64,000 bases of DNA from Bradyrhizobium sp. AZCC 2262 (lineage in GTDB: Bacteria > Pseudomonadota > Alphaproteobacteria > Rhizobiales > Xanthobacteraceae): NCBI RefSeq assembly GCF_036924535.1, contig NZ_JAZHRT010000001.1, positions 3,906,001 through 3,970,000 on the forward strand, in the 5' to 3' direction. The notes under the pieces were generated by a model. It saw nothing but the letters and a program-made list of their open reading frames with translations. It was not told where the DNA came from and made no database searches. Shown here piece by piece: positions 1-10,050 of the stretch. Made by a program: the position numbers and the translations under genes. How positions within the stretch are numbered: position 1 is the stretch's first letter; every line of letters begins with the position of its first letter.

Positions 1-1
1 G

Positions 2-514
2 CGGATGGAGGTGGCAGGTGTCGCACTGCTTGCCGCGACGCTGCCGATGCTCCTGGTACCACTGATCGGCGGCCGCTTTGTTACGCAGTGGGGATGGCGG
101 TGTTTCTTCGTCGTTGCGTTTGGCGTCATCGCCGCCGGAGACGCATTGCTTGCGTTGGCCGCCGTCTCCACCAGTCCGGCAATGCGCCTTGCAGCGACCA
201 TCGCCGGAATGCTCACAATCGGCGTCGGCGCCGCCCTGGCAAATCCGCAAATGTCGAGCGTGGTGCTGGCGCTCGCACCGCCCACGCAAGCCGGCATGGC
301 CTCAGCCGTGACCATGATCGTGCGTCAGGCCGGCTTTGCCATCAGCATTGCGGCGTTGGGAGCGACGCTCACGAGGACCGATATGGCAACGGCGTTCGCG
401 GCACCATTCGCCCTCGCGACGCTTGCCGCGCTGGCCGCCATCGCCGCTGCGATCATCTTGCTTCCGGCCAAATCTTCTCAAAAAGACGCTTCTCAAAAAG
501 ACGTGTCGGGTTGA
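2..514 (+). CDS. MFS drug-efflux type transporter, C-terminal part (5' end outside window)
   Basis: The reading frame is already open at the window edge, so only about the last 170 residues are present. They form roughly five hydrophobic segments with short polar loops, in the style of the C-terminal half of a 14-TM DHA2 (EmrB/QacA) proton-driven exporter. The loop AxPTQAGMASAVTMIVRQAG resembles the region of that family before the last helices. The tail carries a perfect tandem duplication of 15 bases (474-503), giving the repeat SQKDA-SQKDV. The gene converges on tpiA with 36 bases between stop codons. The substrate cannot be told from this fragment, and the start is not visible. Confidence 0.75.
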   Translation, partial: RMEVAGVALLAATLPMLLVPLIGGRFVTQWGWRCFFVVAFGVIAAGDALLALAAVSTSPAMRLAATIAGMLTIGVGAALANPQMSSVVLALAPPTQAGMASAVTMIVRQAGFAISIAALGATLTRTDMATAFAAPFALATLAALAAIAAAIILLPAKSSQKDASQKDVSG

Positions 515-550
515 GCGTTCCAGGTTCCGCCGAGAAACTTGGGGCGCGAC

Positions 551-1303
551 CTAACACCCCGCTGCGATCGCGAGGAAATCGGCTGCTTTCAGGCTGGCAC
601 CGCCAACCAGCGCACCATTGACATCGGCGACCGCCATCAGTTCCGCCGCGTTGGACGGTTTCACGGAGCCGCCGTAGAGAATCCGGATCCTGCTACCCTC
701 CGCCTTAAATCGGCTAGTGAGAACACCGCGGATAAAGCGATGAACTTGCTCGACATCTGCAGGCGTCGGCGTCAGCCCGGTACCGATCGCCCAGACCGGC
801 TCATAGGCCACCACCAGATTGGCCGCCGTCGCGCCATCCGGCAACGAGCCCGCGAGCTGTCCGCCGCAGATATCCAGCGTCTGGCCGGCATCGCGCTGCT
901 TCTGGGTTTCGCCGATGCAGACGATGGCCACGAGACCGGCCCGCCAGGCGGCTTCCGCCTTCTGCCGGACCAGCGCGTCGGTCTCGCCATGGTCGGCGCG
1001 CCGTTCCGAATGCCCGACGATGATGGCGCTGGCGCCGGCATCCGCCAGCATTTCCGCCGAGAGATCGCCGGTATGGGCGCCCGAGGCCTTTGCATGGCAA
1101 TCCTGGGCGCCGACGGCGAGTTTCGAACCGAGCGCCTTGTCGGCGAAACCGGCGATCAGGGTGGCCGGGGGACAGACCAGCAGATCGGCCTTGCTGGCCA
1201 ATGCACCCGCCCCCGCAATCATGGCCTCGAATTCACCCAAGGCGGATTTCAGGCCGTTCATTTTCCAGTTGCCGGCGATCAGGGGCCGGATGGCGTCGGT
1301 CAT
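551..1303 (-). CDS. tpiA: triose-phosphate isomerase
   Basis: Interconverts dihydroxyacetone phosphate and glyceraldehyde 3-phosphate in cytosolic glycolysis and gluconeogenesis. The 250 residues match the usual length. The N-terminal NWKMNG holds the substrate-binding Asn and Lys, VGHSERR the catalytic His, [10 protein letters not shown] the catalytic Glu and start of the flexible loop, and [11 protein letters not shown] the phosphate-binding loop. The ATG start gives [17 protein letters not shown], as expected. It is divergent from the ppiD-like gene (257-base gap, no other gene seen there). As I recall for relatives, secG and pyrG follow tpiA. Here the next gene is a converging MFS transporter, so that link is broken. 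Confidence 0.98.
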   Translation of the reverse strand: MTDAIRPLIAGNWKMNGLKSALGEFEAMIAGAGALASKADLLVCPPATLIAGFADKALGSKLAVGAQDCHAKASGAHTGDLSAEMLADAGASAIIVGHSERRADHGETDALVRQKAEAAWRAGLVAIVCIGETQKQRDAGQTLDICGGQLAGSLPDGATAANLVVAYEPVWAIGTGLTPTPADVEQVHRFIRGVLTSRFKAEGSRIRILYGGSVKPSNAAELMAVADVNGALVGGASLKAADFLAIAAGC

Positions 1304-1560
1304 GTCGATTATCCCCGCAATGTCAGCGTTGCAGATGCGCTAGCAGAGGCACGCCGCCAGTTCCAGATACCGGTTGGGCGGTCCCCAGGCCGTTAACCGC
1401 TTCAAATGGCCCACGCTGCCGAGGTTGCGAGGGGGGCGCTGCCACTTTATGATGCGTTTTCAACTCGGTGACGCCCTGTTGCGGAAGTCGATCCTGAACG
1501 GAATCGAATTTTCGCCGGGCACGACCCGGTTCCCCTCTCCTGCAAAAACAAGTTGGACCT

Positions 1561-3462
1561 ATGCTTCGAGGAATTCGGAAAGCCTCATCAAACTGGCTCG
1601 GCAAGGCCGTGATGGCCGTTGTGATGGGCGTTTTGATTGTCAGTTTCGCAGTCTGGGGCATCGCCGATATCTTCAAGGGGTTCGGCCAGTCGTCGCTCGC
1701 CAAGATCGGCAAGACCGAGATTTCGACCGAGCAATTCCGCCAGATCTACACGGAAAGGCTGCAGCAGCTCGGCCGCAGTTTCGGCCGTCCGCTGACCTCC
1801 GAACAGGCCCGCGCCTTCGGGATCGACCGGCAAGTGCTGCAACAGACCATCGCCGATGCCGCGCTGGATGAGGAAGCGCGGCGCATGGGGCTCGCCCAGT
1901 CCCAGGAAGAAACCATGCGGCTGATCTACAGCGACCCGAACTTCAAGGGGTTGGGCGGCAAGTTCGACCCGGCACGCTTTCAGGCCACGATCCGCCAGTT
2001 CGGTTACACCGAGCAGCGCTATCTCGCCGAACAGCGGCGCCTCGGGCTGCGGCGCCAGATCGCCGGCACCGTCTCGGCCGGGGTGGAGCCGCCGAAGGTC
2101 CTGATCGACGCCATGACCCGTTTTCAGAACGAGCAGCGCTCGATCGAGTACGTCAAACTCGATGCTGCGCAGGCCGGCACGATCGATCCGCCCTCGCCCG
2201 AGGCGTTGGCCGCCTATTTCGAGGACCGCAAGACCCAGTTCCGCGCACCCGAATATCGCAAACTGTCCTTTGTCGTGATCAGCCCCGAAGAGATCGGCAA
2301 GTGGACTGAGGTCACCGACGAGGACGCGAAGAAGATTTTCGAACAAAATCGCGACCGGCTCGGCTCGCCGGAAAAGCGTGAAGTGCAGCAGATGGTGTTT
2401 CCCAGCGAAGGCGAGGCGCAGGCCGCGCGCGCCCGTATCACCTCGGGGATGTCGTTCGACGACCTTGCCAAGGAGCGCAATCTCAATCTGGCCGACGTCG
2501 ACCTCGGCATGATCGCAAAGACTGCGATCATCGACCCGGCGATCGCGGATGCGGCGTTCGCGCTGCCATCGGGCGAAGTCAGCCAGCCCGTGCAGGGACA
2601 GTTTGGCGTGGCGCTGGTCAAGATCGGCAAGATCGAGCCGGGCACGACGCCAACGTTTGAAAGCGTCGCGGCGCAAGTGAAGAAGGAACTCGCGACCGAG
2701 CGCGCGCGCGCCAAGGTCAACGAAATCCAGAACAAGATGGAAGACGAGCGCTCTGGCGGCGCCAATGTGGTGGAGGCTTCGCAGAAGCTCGGCCTGACCG
2801 CAATCACGATCGACGCCGTCGACCGCTCCGGCCGTAAGCCCGACGGCCAGCCCGTGGCCAACATTCCGCGCGGCCTGGACGTGGTCTCGCAGGCCTTCAA
2901 CAGCGATGTCGGCGTCGATAACGAACCGATCCAGTTTGCCGGCGGCTATGTCTGGTACGACGTGCTTGGCATCACGCCCTCGCGCGAGCGCCCGCTCGAC
3001 GAGGTTCGCAGCCAGGTCGAGGCGAAATGGCGCGAAGACCAGATTTCGAACAAGCTGCGCGCGAAAGCGACCGAGATGGTGCAGAAGCTCGAGCAAGGCG
3101 GCAGCCTTGCCACGGAGGCGGCTGCGGTCGGATCGAAGGTCGAGACCGCGACCGGCTTCCGCCGCGACGCTTCACTTTCAGGCGTACCCTCGGCCGCCAT
3201 CACGGCCGCGTTCCGGACCGCCAAGGACGGCGTCGGGCAAACGCCGGGCACCGGTGGCAACGAGTGGATCGTGTACCGCGTCACCGACGTGACCGTGCCG
3301 CCGGTCGACATCGCTTCCGAAGAGCTGAAGAAACTGAAGGACACCCTGCAGCGCGGTATGACCGACGAGCAGATCGCGCAATACGTGACGAAGATCGAAT
3401 CCGAGATCGGCACCTCCATCAACCAGGCCGCCTTCGCGCAGGTGACGGGCGCTAACAACTGA
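1561..3462 (+). CDS. ppiD: membrane-anchored SurA/PpiD-type peptidyl-prolyl cis-trans isomerase
   Basis: Folding helper for proteins leaving the Sec translocon. The 633 residues begin with a basic stretch and one membrane helix (about residues 16-38, [19 protein letters not shown]), then a long SurA-N-like chaperone region. A parvulin (PpiC) domain follows at about 270-365, with [17 protein letters not shown] and [18 protein letters not shown]. This matches PpiD: inner-membrane anchor and periplasmic body. It heads a run of plus-strand genes (trpD, trpC, moaC) but is separated from trpD by a hairpin at 3462-3493. The ATG at 1561 places the anchor right at the N-terminus. The ribosome binding site is weak. 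Confidence 0.93.
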   Translation: MLRGIRKASSNWLGKAVMAVVMGVLIVSFAVWGIADIFKGFGQSSLAKIGKTEISTEQFRQIYTERLQQLGRSFGRPLTSEQARAFGIDRQVLQQTIADAALDEEARRMGLAQSQEETMRLIYSDPNFKGLGGKFDPARFQATIRQFGYTEQRYLAEQRRLGLRRQIAGTVSAGVEPPKVLIDAMTRFQNEQRSIEYVKLDAAQAGTIDPPSPEALAAYFEDRKTQFRAPEYRKLSFVVISPEEIGKWTEVTDEDAKKIFEQNRDRLGSPEKREVQQMVFPSEGEAQAARARITSGMSFDDLAKERNLNLADVDLGMIAKTAIIDPAIADAAFALPSGEVSQPVQGQFGVALVKIGKIEPGTTPTFESVAAQVKKELATERARAKVNEIQNKMEDERSGGANVVEASQKLGLTAITIDAVDRSGRKPDGQPVANIPRGLDVVSQAFNSDVGVDNEPIQFAGGYVWYDVLGITPSRERPLDEVRSQVEAKWREDQISNKLRAKATEMVQKLEQGGSLATEAAAVGSKVETATGFRRDASLSGVPSAAITAAFRTAKDGVGQTPGTGGNEWIVYRVTDVTVPPVDIASEELKKLKDTLQRGMTDEQIAQYVTKIESEIGTSINQAAFAQVTGANN

Positions 3463-3493
3463 GCATGATCGGCCAAGACTAACCGGTCATGCT
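3462..3493 (+). repeat. stem-loop overlapping the ppiD stop codon
   Basis: AGCATGATCGG and CCGGTCATGCT form an 11-base inverted repeat with one mismatch around a 10-base loop. It begins inside the ppiD stop codon and ends 33 bases before trpD. There is no T-run, so it is not a classic terminator. It may stabilise the ppiD mRNA end. The AGCATGATC core is shared with the larger palindromes at 18553-18601 and 37968-38042, so it may be a short member of that repeat family. Confidence 0.6.
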
Positions 3494-3526
3494 TCAAGAC
3501 GACACCCAATCCTGAAAGCCCAAGCG

Positions 3527-4540
3527 ATGGACGACCTCAAATCTATCATCGGAAAAGTCGCCACCGGCGCGACGCTGTCGCGTGAAGAGGCGGCCTCCGC
3601 CTTCGACAGCATGATGTCCGGCGAGGCCACGCCCTCGCAGATGGGCGGGCTGTTGATGGCGCTGCGGGTCCGCGGCGAAACCGTCGACGAGATCACCGGC
3701 GCGGTGTCGGCGATGCGCGGCAAGATGCTGCGGGTCCAGGCGCCCGCGGACGCCGTCGACGTGGTCGGCACCGGCGGCGACGGTTCCGGTTCGGTCAACG
3801 TTTCGACCTGCGCGGCCTTCATCGTCGCGGGCGCCGGCGTGCCCGTCGCCAAGCACGGCAACCGCGCGCTGTCGTCACGCTCGGGGGCTGCTGACGTGCT
3901 GGCTTCCCTTGGCGTCAAGATCGACCTGACACCCGATCAGGTCGGCCGCTGCGTGGCCGAGGCCGGCATCGGCTTCATGTTCGCGCCTGCGCATCATCCG
4001 GCCATGAAGAACGTCGGCCCGACCCGGGTCGAACTCGCCACCCGCACGATCTTCAACCTGCTCGGTCCACTCTCCAATCCGGCCGGCGTGAAGCGGCAGA
4101 TGGTCGGCGTGTTCTCCAGGCACTGGGTGCAGCCCTTGGCGCAGGTGCTGAAAAATCTCGGCTCCGAATCCGTCTGGGTCGTGCACGGCTCCGACGGGCT
4201 TGATGAAATCACCCTTACCGGGCCAAGTTTCGTCGCCAGCCTCGACAACGGCAAGATCACCACTTTCGAGGTGACGCCGGAGGATGCAGGCCTCATTTGT
4301 TGCAGCGGCGACGCGCTCAGGGGCGGCGATGCGGACGCCAACGCGGGCGCGCTCTCGAGCGTGCTCAACGGCAAGCCCAGCCCCTATCGCGACGTCGCGC
4401 TGTTGAACGCCGCGGCGACGCTGATCGTGGCCGGCCGCGCCGGGAACCTGAAGGAAGGCGTCGCGATCGGCGTCAAATCGCTCGACAGCGGCGCGGCGGC
4501 CGCCCGGTTGAAACACCTGATCGCGGTCTCGCGCGGCTGA
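3527..4540 (+). CDS. trpD: anthranilate phosphoribosyltransferase
   Basis: Joins anthranilate to PRPP to give phosphoribosyl-anthranilate, the second step of tryptophan synthesis. The 337 residues match the family. Visible hallmarks are the PRPP-binding [15 protein letters not shown] at about residues 79-93, [17 protein letters not shown] for Mg and anthranilate binding, and the hinge motif [14 protein letters not shown]. It sits 18 bases before trpC, so the two are almost certainly co-transcribed. The ribosome binding site is weak. The start was chosen because [18 protein letters not shown] is the normal N-terminal helix. Confidence 0.98.
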   Translation: MDDLKSIIGKVATGATLSREEAASAFDSMMSGEATPSQMGGLLMALRVRGETVDEITGAVSAMRGKMLRVQAPADAVDVVGTGGDGSGSVNVSTCAAFIVAGAGVPVAKHGNRALSSRSGAADVLASLGVKIDLTPDQVGRCVAEAGIGFMFAPAHHPAMKNVGPTRVELATRTIFNLLGPLSNPAGVKRQMVGVFSRHWVQPLAQVLKNLGSESVWVVHGSDGLDEITLTGPSFVASLDNGKITTFEVTPEDAGLICCSGDALRGGDADANAGALSSVLNGKPSPYRDVALLNAAATLIVAGRAGNLKEGVAIGVKSLDSGAAAARLKHLIAVSRG

Positions 4541-4558
4541 TCCGAGGAGCGGTAAGAG

Positions 4559-5380
4559 ATGTCCGATATCCTGAACAAGATCGAGGCCTACAAGCGCGAG
4601 GAAATCGCCGCGGCCAAGCGGGCGCATCCGCTGTCCGAGGTCGAAGCCGGCGCTAAGGCGGCCTCGCCGCCGCGCGGCTTCCTGCGTGCGATCCGTGAAA
4701 AGCTTTCGCGCGGCGACTACGCGCTGATCGCCGAGGTGAAGAAGGCCTCGCCGTCCAAGGGGCTCATTCGCGCCGATTTCGATCCTCCGGCGCTTGCCAA
4801 GGCCTATGAGGCCGGCGGCGCGGCGTGCCTATCGGTGCTGACGGATGCGCCTTCGTTCCAGGGCCATCTCGATTTCATGGTGGCAGCGCGCGCGGCGACC
4901 GGTTTGCCGGTGCTGCGCAAGGACTTTTTGTTCGACACCTATCAGGTGGTGGAAGCCCGCGCCCATAACGCCGACTGCATCCTGATCATCATGGCCGCGC
5001 TCGACGACGCCGTCGCGAAGGATCTCGAGGACGCGGCCATTGCGTTCGGCATGGACGTGCTGATCGAAATCCACGATCCTGCCGAACTCGATCGCGCGCT
5101 AAAACTTCGTTCGCCGATGATCGGCGTCAACAATCGCAACTTGCGGACCTTCGAGACCACGCTGGCGACCAGCGAGGCGCTGGCGCCGCTGATCCCGCGC
5201 GACCGCCTGATGGTCGGCGAAAGCGGCATCTTTCAGCCGGCGGATCTCGCCCGCCTCGAGCGCGTCGGCATGTCGACCTTCCTGGTCGGCGAAAGCCTGA
5301 TGCGGCAGGCCGACGTGACCGCCGCGACCCGCGCGCTGCTGACGCGCGCAGACACACCGCGCGCGACCGGGACCGGCTAG
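4559..5380 (+). CDS. trpC: indole-3-glycerol phosphate synthase
   Basis: Closes the indole ring of carboxyphenylamino-deoxyribulose phosphate, the fourth step of tryptophan synthesis. It is a 273-residue single-domain TIM barrel, not fused to Trp[13 protein letters not shown] contains the catalytic Lys and phosphate-binding region, [12 protein letters not shown] the second Lys, [11 protein letters not shown] the conserved Asn-Arg, and VGESGIF the C-terminal phosphate loop. The start has a strong GAGGAG about 10 bases upstream. Only three bases separate its stop codon from moaC, linking tryptophan and molybdenum cofactor genes, an arrangement known in alphaproteobacteria. Confidence 0.98.
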   Translation: MSDILNKIEAYKREEIAAAKRAHPLSEVEAGAKAASPPRGFLRAIREKLSRGDYALIAEVKKASPSKGLIRADFDPPALAKAYEAGGAACLSVLTDAPSFQGHLDFMVAARAATGLPVLRKDFLFDTYQVVEARAHNADCILIIMAALDDAVAKDLEDAAIAFGMDVLIEIHDPAELDRALKLRSPMIGVNNRNLRTFETTLATSEALAPLIPRDRLMVGESGIFQPADLARLERVGMSTFLVGESLMRQADVTAATRALLTRADTPRATGTG

Positions 5381-5383
5381 CAG

Positions 5384-5917
5384 ATGGCCGGCAAGACTTC
5401 CAAAAACAAGGCTTCCAAAGACAAGGCTTTCAAAGGCGGCTCCGCCCTCACCCACATCGATGCATCGGGCGAAGCGCGAATGGTCGACGTCTCGGCCAAG
5501 GAGGCGACCGAGCGCACGGCCGTGGCCGAGGGACGCGTGGTCATGGGCAAAGCGACGCTTGATTTGATTACCTCCGGCAACGCCAAGAAGGGCGATGTGC
5601 TGGGCGCGGCGCGCATCGCCGGCATCATGGCGGCCAAGCGCACGTCGGAACTGATCCCGCTGTGCCACCCGCTGGCGCTGTCCAAGGTGACGGTCGACGT
5701 CACCCCGGACAAGAAATTGCCCGGCTGCATCGTCCGCGCCACCGTCAAGGTCACCGGACCGACGGGGGTCGAGATGGAAGCGCTGACGGCGGTATCGGTT
5801 GCCTGTCTCACGATCTACGACATGATCAAGGCGGTCGAACGCGGCGTTCGCATCGAGGGCATCCATCTCGTCGAGAAGATCGGCGGCAAGTCCGGCCATT
5901 ATCGCGCAGGGCGTTGA
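5384..5917 (+). CDS. moaC: cyclic pyranopterin monophosphate synthase
   Basis: With MoaA it converts GTP to cyclic pyranopterin monophosphate, the first committed step of molybdenum cofactor synthesis. [15 protein letters not shown] and [18 protein letters not shown] are the family's active-site signatures, and MIKAVERG follows. The core is about 158 residues. The 177-residue form has an extra Lys/Ser-rich N-terminus built from 15-base tandem repeats (5397-5441). A later start could trim this, but no better ATG with a ribosome binding site lies before the core. The usual partner moeA is not next: it lies 12.7 kb away at 18616. Confidence 0.97.
   Translation: MAGKTSKNKASKDKAFKGGSALTHIDASGEARMVDVSAKEATERTAVAEGRVVMGKATLDLITSGNAKKGDVLGAARIAGIMAAKRTSELIPLCHPLALSKVTVDVTPDKKLPGCIVRATVKVTGPTGVEMEALTAVSVACLTIYDMIKAVERGVRIEGIHLVEKIGGKSGHYRAGR
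5397..5441 (+). repeat. 15-base imperfect tandem repeat inside the moaC N-terminus
   Basis: Three successive 15-base units start with CTTCCAAA, CTTCCAAA and CTTTCAAA. The first two differ at one position and the third is diverged. They encode the Ser-Lys-(Asn/Asp)-Lys-Ala pattern ahead of the conserved MoaC fold. A similar but perfect 15-base duplication lies at the end of the MFS gene at 474-503. Confidence 0.7.
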
Positions 5918-6024
5918 CCTGACGACCGCGTCGGCTGTTGTCACGTGTGCGTGACCGGCGCGGCGAGGAATGTCCCCTGGCTTGCGGGGTTATTTCCATC
6001 GAGACCTTCACAAGGAGGAATCCG

Positions 6025-6285
6025 ATGGCGATCTACAGGCTTCTTGGTACGGCGGCTGCGTTGGCTCTGATCACCGCACCTGCAATGGCCCAGCAGGTCA
6101 TGGGCGAACCCGGCTATTGCGCGTTCTACTATCCGAACGCCAATTGCCAGAACAAGGGGCCGGGCAACCCCTATACCGGTGACGCCTGGCTGCGCCTCAA
6201 TCAGGGCGGCCCCATGGCGGGCAACCCTCAAACCGTCGACGTCGTGAAAAGGCGAACGCACAGATCCGCGATACGCATGCAGTGA
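6025..6285 (+). CDS. small exported protein of unknown function
   Basis: An 86-residue product starting at an ATG with a strong AAGGAGG six bases upstream. The N-terminal MAIYRLLGTAAALALITAPAMAQ is a clear Sec signal peptide with an A-M-A cleavage site. The mature part of about 64 residues is rich in Gly, Pro and Asn and has two Cys (GYCAFYY and NCQNKG), compatible with one disulphide in the periplasm. It starts 107 bases after moaC in the same direction but has its own ribosome binding site. I do not recognise the family. It lacks the four-Cys signature of the DUF3551 genes at the end of the window. Confidence 0.75.
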   Translation: MAIYRLLGTAAALALITAPAMAQQVMGEPGYCAFYYPNANCQNKGPGNPYTGDAWLRLNQGGPMAGNPQTVDVVKRRTHRSAIRMQ

Positions 6286-6570
6286 CCGCGGCACCGCGTT
6301 CGCCGAAGCAATAGTCCTGCAAAATTCTGCGAAATCGATTGGCGTCCCGCCAACATTGGGCCAGCCGATATGGCGTGGCCGCGCCTTGTCAGGTTCCATC
6401 GCCCGGCAAGTCTTCCAGGGGGTGCCGCCGGAGCCTTCCGCCACCGGACTAACGTTTCATTAACCAGACTTGCTAACGTCAACTCCATTTGGCTGCGGTA
6501 TCGAAGCCATGAACCCGGGGGTTGTGAGAACTTTGCTTCCGGAAGATCATTCTGGCAGCGATCGCATTCA

Positions 6571-9303
6571 ATGGCTTCGACCGGCACCGTCTCAGTCAGG
6601 ATTGCGTCCGCCTTCCGCGGCGGCCCGATCCGCTGGCTGATCCTGGGCGGCACGCTCCTGATCGCAGCCATCGCCATCGGCGCGACCATCATGGCCGGCA
6701 ATTTCCGCGAGCGCGCGCTGCGCAGCAGCGAACGCGAGCTGGAAAATACCGTGCTGCTGCTCGCCCGCCATTTCGACCAGCAGCTCGAAGACTTCCAGGT
6801 CGTCCAGAGCGACCTGATCGCGTTCATGCGCTCCAGCGGGATCGCGACCGCGGAAAACTACAAGCGCCGGATGTCCGGCCATGACATCCACTTGATGCTG
6901 AAGTCCAAGATCGAGGCGGTGTCCTATGTCGGCGGCATCAACGTCTTCGACGCTGACGGCAACCTGATCAACGCATCGGCCGGTTGGCCGGCGCCCATCG
7001 TCAACGTCGCGGACCGCCCCTACTTCACAAGCTTCAGGTCCGCCAAGCAATCGCCGGAGATGCTGGTCGAGCCGGTCTACAGCCGCGTCACCGGCGCCTG
7101 GACCACGGTGATCGCACGCAAGGTCACCGGGCCGAAGGGCGAATTTCTCGGCGTCATCGGCCGCGGCATCGAACCCGTCAACTTCGAAAAATTCTTCGCA
7201 ACCGTGGCGCTCGGACCCGGCGCCTCCATCGCCATGTACCACAGCGACGGCACGCTGCTCGCCCGTTACCCGCATGTGGCGGAATTGGTCGGCAAGAACT
7301 TCAAGACCGGTCCGGCCGCCCGGCGGCAGATATTCGAGCAGCCCAGCAGCACGTCGCGCCTCACCAGCCCGATCGACGGCGAGGACCGGCTGTTCTCGTC
7401 ACGGGCCCTGATGAATTTTCCGTTTGTGATCATCGCTTCGACGACGACATCGGCCGCGCTGGCCGACTGGCGCGAGCAGATCGGAATCCTGATCATGATC
7501 GCCGGACTTTCCGTGCTGGCGATCGCCGCCCTGCTGTTTCTTGTCGTCCGCAAGCTTTCACATCAGCACCGCGCGTCCAAGCAGCGGCTGTCGGTGGAAA
7601 AACAGCGCCTCGACACCGCCGTCAACAACATGACGCAAGGCCTGCTGCTGTTCGATGCGAAGCAGCATCTCATCATCTGCAACAAGCGGTATCTCGATAT
7701 GTACGGCCTCTCGGCCGAAATCGTGAAGCCCGGTTGCAGTTTCCGCGACGTCATCGCCCACCGCAAGGAAACCGGCTCGTTCGTCGGCGACATCGATCAC
7801 TACATCGAGGAGGTGCTGGGCGACATCACGCGGCGCAACGCCATGATCATATCGACGCCGGACGGACGCTCGATCCAGATCGTCAACGAACCGGTGCCCG
7901 ACGGCGGATGGCTGGCAACCCATGAAGACATCACCGAACGCCGCCGCGCCGAGGAGCGCATCACTCACCTCGCCCATTACGACGCGCTGACCGAACTGCC
8001 GAACCGCACCCTGTTCCACGAACGGCTCAAGCGCGAGCTTTCCCACGCCGCGCCGGACCGGCAACTGGCGGTGCTCTATATCGACATCGACGAATTCAAG
8101 AGCGTCAACGACTCGCTCGGTCACATGATCGGCGACGAGCTTTTGAAATCGGTCGCCGCCAGCCTCGCCGGCTGCGCGCGCAAGACCGACTTCGTGGCCC
8201 GGCTCGGCGGCGACGAGTTCGCCATCGTTCAGACCGGGATCGACGATATCGACGACGTGATGATGCTCGTCAGCCGCATCTTTCAGGCGATCCGCTCGCC
8301 CTATCAATGCCTCGGCCATCAGGTGACCACCGACGCCAGCATCGGCATCGCGCTGGCGCCGCGCGACGGTTCCGATATCGACCAGATCCTGAAGAACGCG
8401 GATCTGGCGATGTACGCGGCCAAGGCCGCCGGCCGCCGTACCTATCGTTTCTTCGAAACGGAGATGGAGGCCGAGGTCCGCGCCCGCCGCAGCCTGGAAA
8501 TGGATCTGCGCCAGGCGCTCGTCGACGGCGGCTTCGAGGTCTATTACCAGCCTTGCCTCGGCCTGCAGACCAACGCGATCACCGGCTGCGAGGCGCTGGT
8601 GCGCTGGCGCCATCCGCAGCGCGGCATGATTTCGCCCGCCGAGTTCATCCCGCTCGCGGAGGACACCGGGCTGATCAACCAGCTCGGCGAGTGGGTGCTG
8701 ACCACGGCCTGCAGGGAAGCCGCGAGCTGGCCCGGCAATATCCGGCTTGCGGTCAATGTCTCGCCGGTTCAATTCAGGAGCCGCACGCTGGCGCTGAAAG
8801 TGATGGCGGCGCTGGCCGAATCCGGTCTTGCCGCGAGCCGGCTGGAGCTCGAGATCACCGAGGCCGTCCTCATCCGCGACGACGAAGCGGCGCTCGCTGT
8901 TCTGCACGACCTTCGCGCCATCGGGGTCCGCATCGCGCTCGACGATTTCGGCACCGGCTATTCCTCGCTGAGCTACCTGCAGCGCTTCCCGTTCGACAAG
9001 ATCAAGATCGACCGCTGCTTCATCACGGACATCGCCGAGCCGGAAGGCTCGTCCAGCATCGTGCAAGCGGTGGTGACCATCGCCGCCGATCGCCACATGA
9101 CGACGACGGCCGAAGGCGTCGAGACCGAGCAGCAGCGCGAATTGCTGCGCGAACTCGGCTGTTCGGAAATGCAGGGCTATTTGTTCAGCCCGCCGAAGCC
9201 GGCGGCAGACATCAGGCCGATGCTATCCGCGCACCGGCCAGAGCCCGAGACGACAAGCCCGAGCCGCGCTTGCAAGCAAAAATCCGTCGTGCGGACGGCG
9301 TGA
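6571..9303 (+). CDS. Cache-PAS-GGDEF-EAL membrane protein (cyclic-di-GMP turnover)
   Basis: A 910-residue inner-membrane signalling protein. One TM helix at about 20-43 is followed by a periplasmic Cache-like sensor to about 300 and a second TM at about 304-328. A PAS domain lies at about 346-460, then a diguanylate cyclase domain with intact GGDEF (546-550). The EAL phosphodiesterase domain has CEALVRW (EAL at 674-676) and DDFGTGYSSLSYL. Both catalytic signatures are intact, so it may make and break cyclic-di-GMP under ligand control. The start at 6571 was preferred because the upstream extension (from 6370) reads like non-coding sequence and would delay the first TM. No other gene is seen in 6286-6570. 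Confidence 0.93.
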   Translation: MASTGTVSVRIASAFRGGPIRWLILGGTLLIAAIAIGATIMAGNFRERALRSSERELENTVLLLARHFDQQLEDFQVVQSDLIAFMRSSGIATAENYKRRMSGHDIHLMLKSKIEAVSYVGGINVFDADGNLINASAGWPAPIVNVADRPYFTSFRSAKQSPEMLVEPVYSRVTGAWTTVIARKVTGPKGEFLGVIGRGIEPVNFEKFFATVALGPGASIAMYHSDGTLLARYPHVAELVGKNFKTGPAARRQIFEQPSSTSRLTSPIDGEDRLFSSRALMNFPFVIIASTTTSAALADWREQIGILIMIAGLSVLAIAALLFLVVRKLSHQHRASKQRLSVEKQRLDTAVNNMTQGLLLFDAKQHLIICNKRYLDMYGLSAEIVKPGCSFRDVIAHRKETGSFVGDIDHYIEEVLGDITRRNAMIISTPDGRSIQIVNEPVPDGGWLATHEDITERRRAEERITHLAHYDALTELPNRTLFHERLKRELSHAAPDRQLAVLYIDIDEFKSVNDSLGHMIGDELLKSVAASLAGCARKTDFVARLGGDEFAIVQTGIDDIDDVMMLVSRIFQAIRSPYQCLGHQVTTDASIGIALAPRDGSDIDQILKNADLAMYAAKAAGRRTYRFFETEMEAEVRARRSLEMDLRQALVDGGFEVYYQPCLGLQTNAITGCEALVRWRHPQRGMISPAEFIPLAEDTGLINQLGEWVLTTACREAASWPGNIRLAVNVSPVQFRSRTLALKVMAALAESGLAASRLELEITEAVLIRDDEAALAVLHDLRAIGVRIALDDFGTGYSSLSYLQRFPFDKIKIDRCFITDIAEPEGSSSIVQAVVTIAADRHMTTTAEGVETEQQRELLRELGCSEMQGYLFSPPKPAADIRPMLSAHRPEPETTSPSRACKQKSVVRTA

Positions 9304-9481
9304 AGTTCGGGGCCATGAAAGCAGGCACATGTCGGAGCCGCTTTGCAAGCCCTCCCACACGAAAACCAGTCTAGGCGGCCATATTTTTGCCTAGGCCCGT
9401 GGTGTAGTTCGCCCCCGCACACGCGCGGCCCTGAGACCGATGCCCTCCGGCCCCAACCGCCGACCCAGGAAGGATCGAGAC

Positions 9482-9955
9482 ATGACGCACGCGATTTCCA
9501 CAGGGCTGGCACCTTCATTGATTGGCCTTGCGACTGCGGCGTTTCTCACGCTGGGCGGATCGACGCCGGCTTTTGCCCAGGATTCGGTTGTCGCAACGCT
9601 TCCTCAGGACATTCATTTCGAGGGACCGGTCGGAGCGGTGGGGCTCGCTACCCTATATGGCGACCCGAAAAAAGCGGGAGTATTTTCGGAACGGGTGAGA
9701 ATCCCTGCTGGCTTCAAGATCATGCCGCATTGGCATGGTGAGACACGAATGGCCATCGTTCTGTCCGGCACCTTTTATTACGCGAACGGTGATCAGTGGG
9801 ATGAAAGTAAATTCAAAGCATATCCACCCGGCTCGTTCTTGGTTGAACCAGCGAAAATCTCCCATTACGCGATGGCAAAGGACGGCGAGGTGGTTCTTCA
9901 AGCGACGAGTATCGGTCCGAGCAGCACCGTCAGGATTGAACAAGCGAAGAAGTAG
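9482..9955 (+). CDS. exported cupin-domain protein
   Basis: A 157-residue product with a good AGGAAGGA ribosome binding site. The first 33 residues form a signal peptide ending in TPAFAQD. The mature part is a single cupin barrel: PHWHGETRMAIVLSGTFYYANG gives two metal-ligand His and the Glu-like position, and KISHYAM the later His. Cupins of this kind bind a metal and either act as enzymes or bind small molecules; the substrate cannot be told. It stands alone, in the same direction as the GGDEF/EAL gene and 178 bases after it. Confidence 0.85.
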   Translation: MTHAISTGLAPSLIGLATAAFLTLGGSTPAFAQDSVVATLPQDIHFEGPVGAVGLATLYGDPKKAGVFSERVRIPAGFKIMPHWHGETRMAIVLSGTFYYANGDQWDESKFKAYPPGSFLVEPAKISHYAMAKDGEVVLQATSIGPSSTVRIEQAKK

Positions 9956-10050
9956 GTCAGCGGTGGCGCCGCCTCAGCCTGAATGTTCGCCCCTTGGCCC
10001 ATCCCAGACTTGGCAAGCCATTCGCTCGGCAGATTTTGTGGGTTCACGGC

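Noticed and set aside
6370..6570. Longer start for the GGDEF/EAL gene
   Set aside because: The extra 67 residues are Arg/Pro/Gly-rich without structure and would put the first membrane helix far from the N-terminus.
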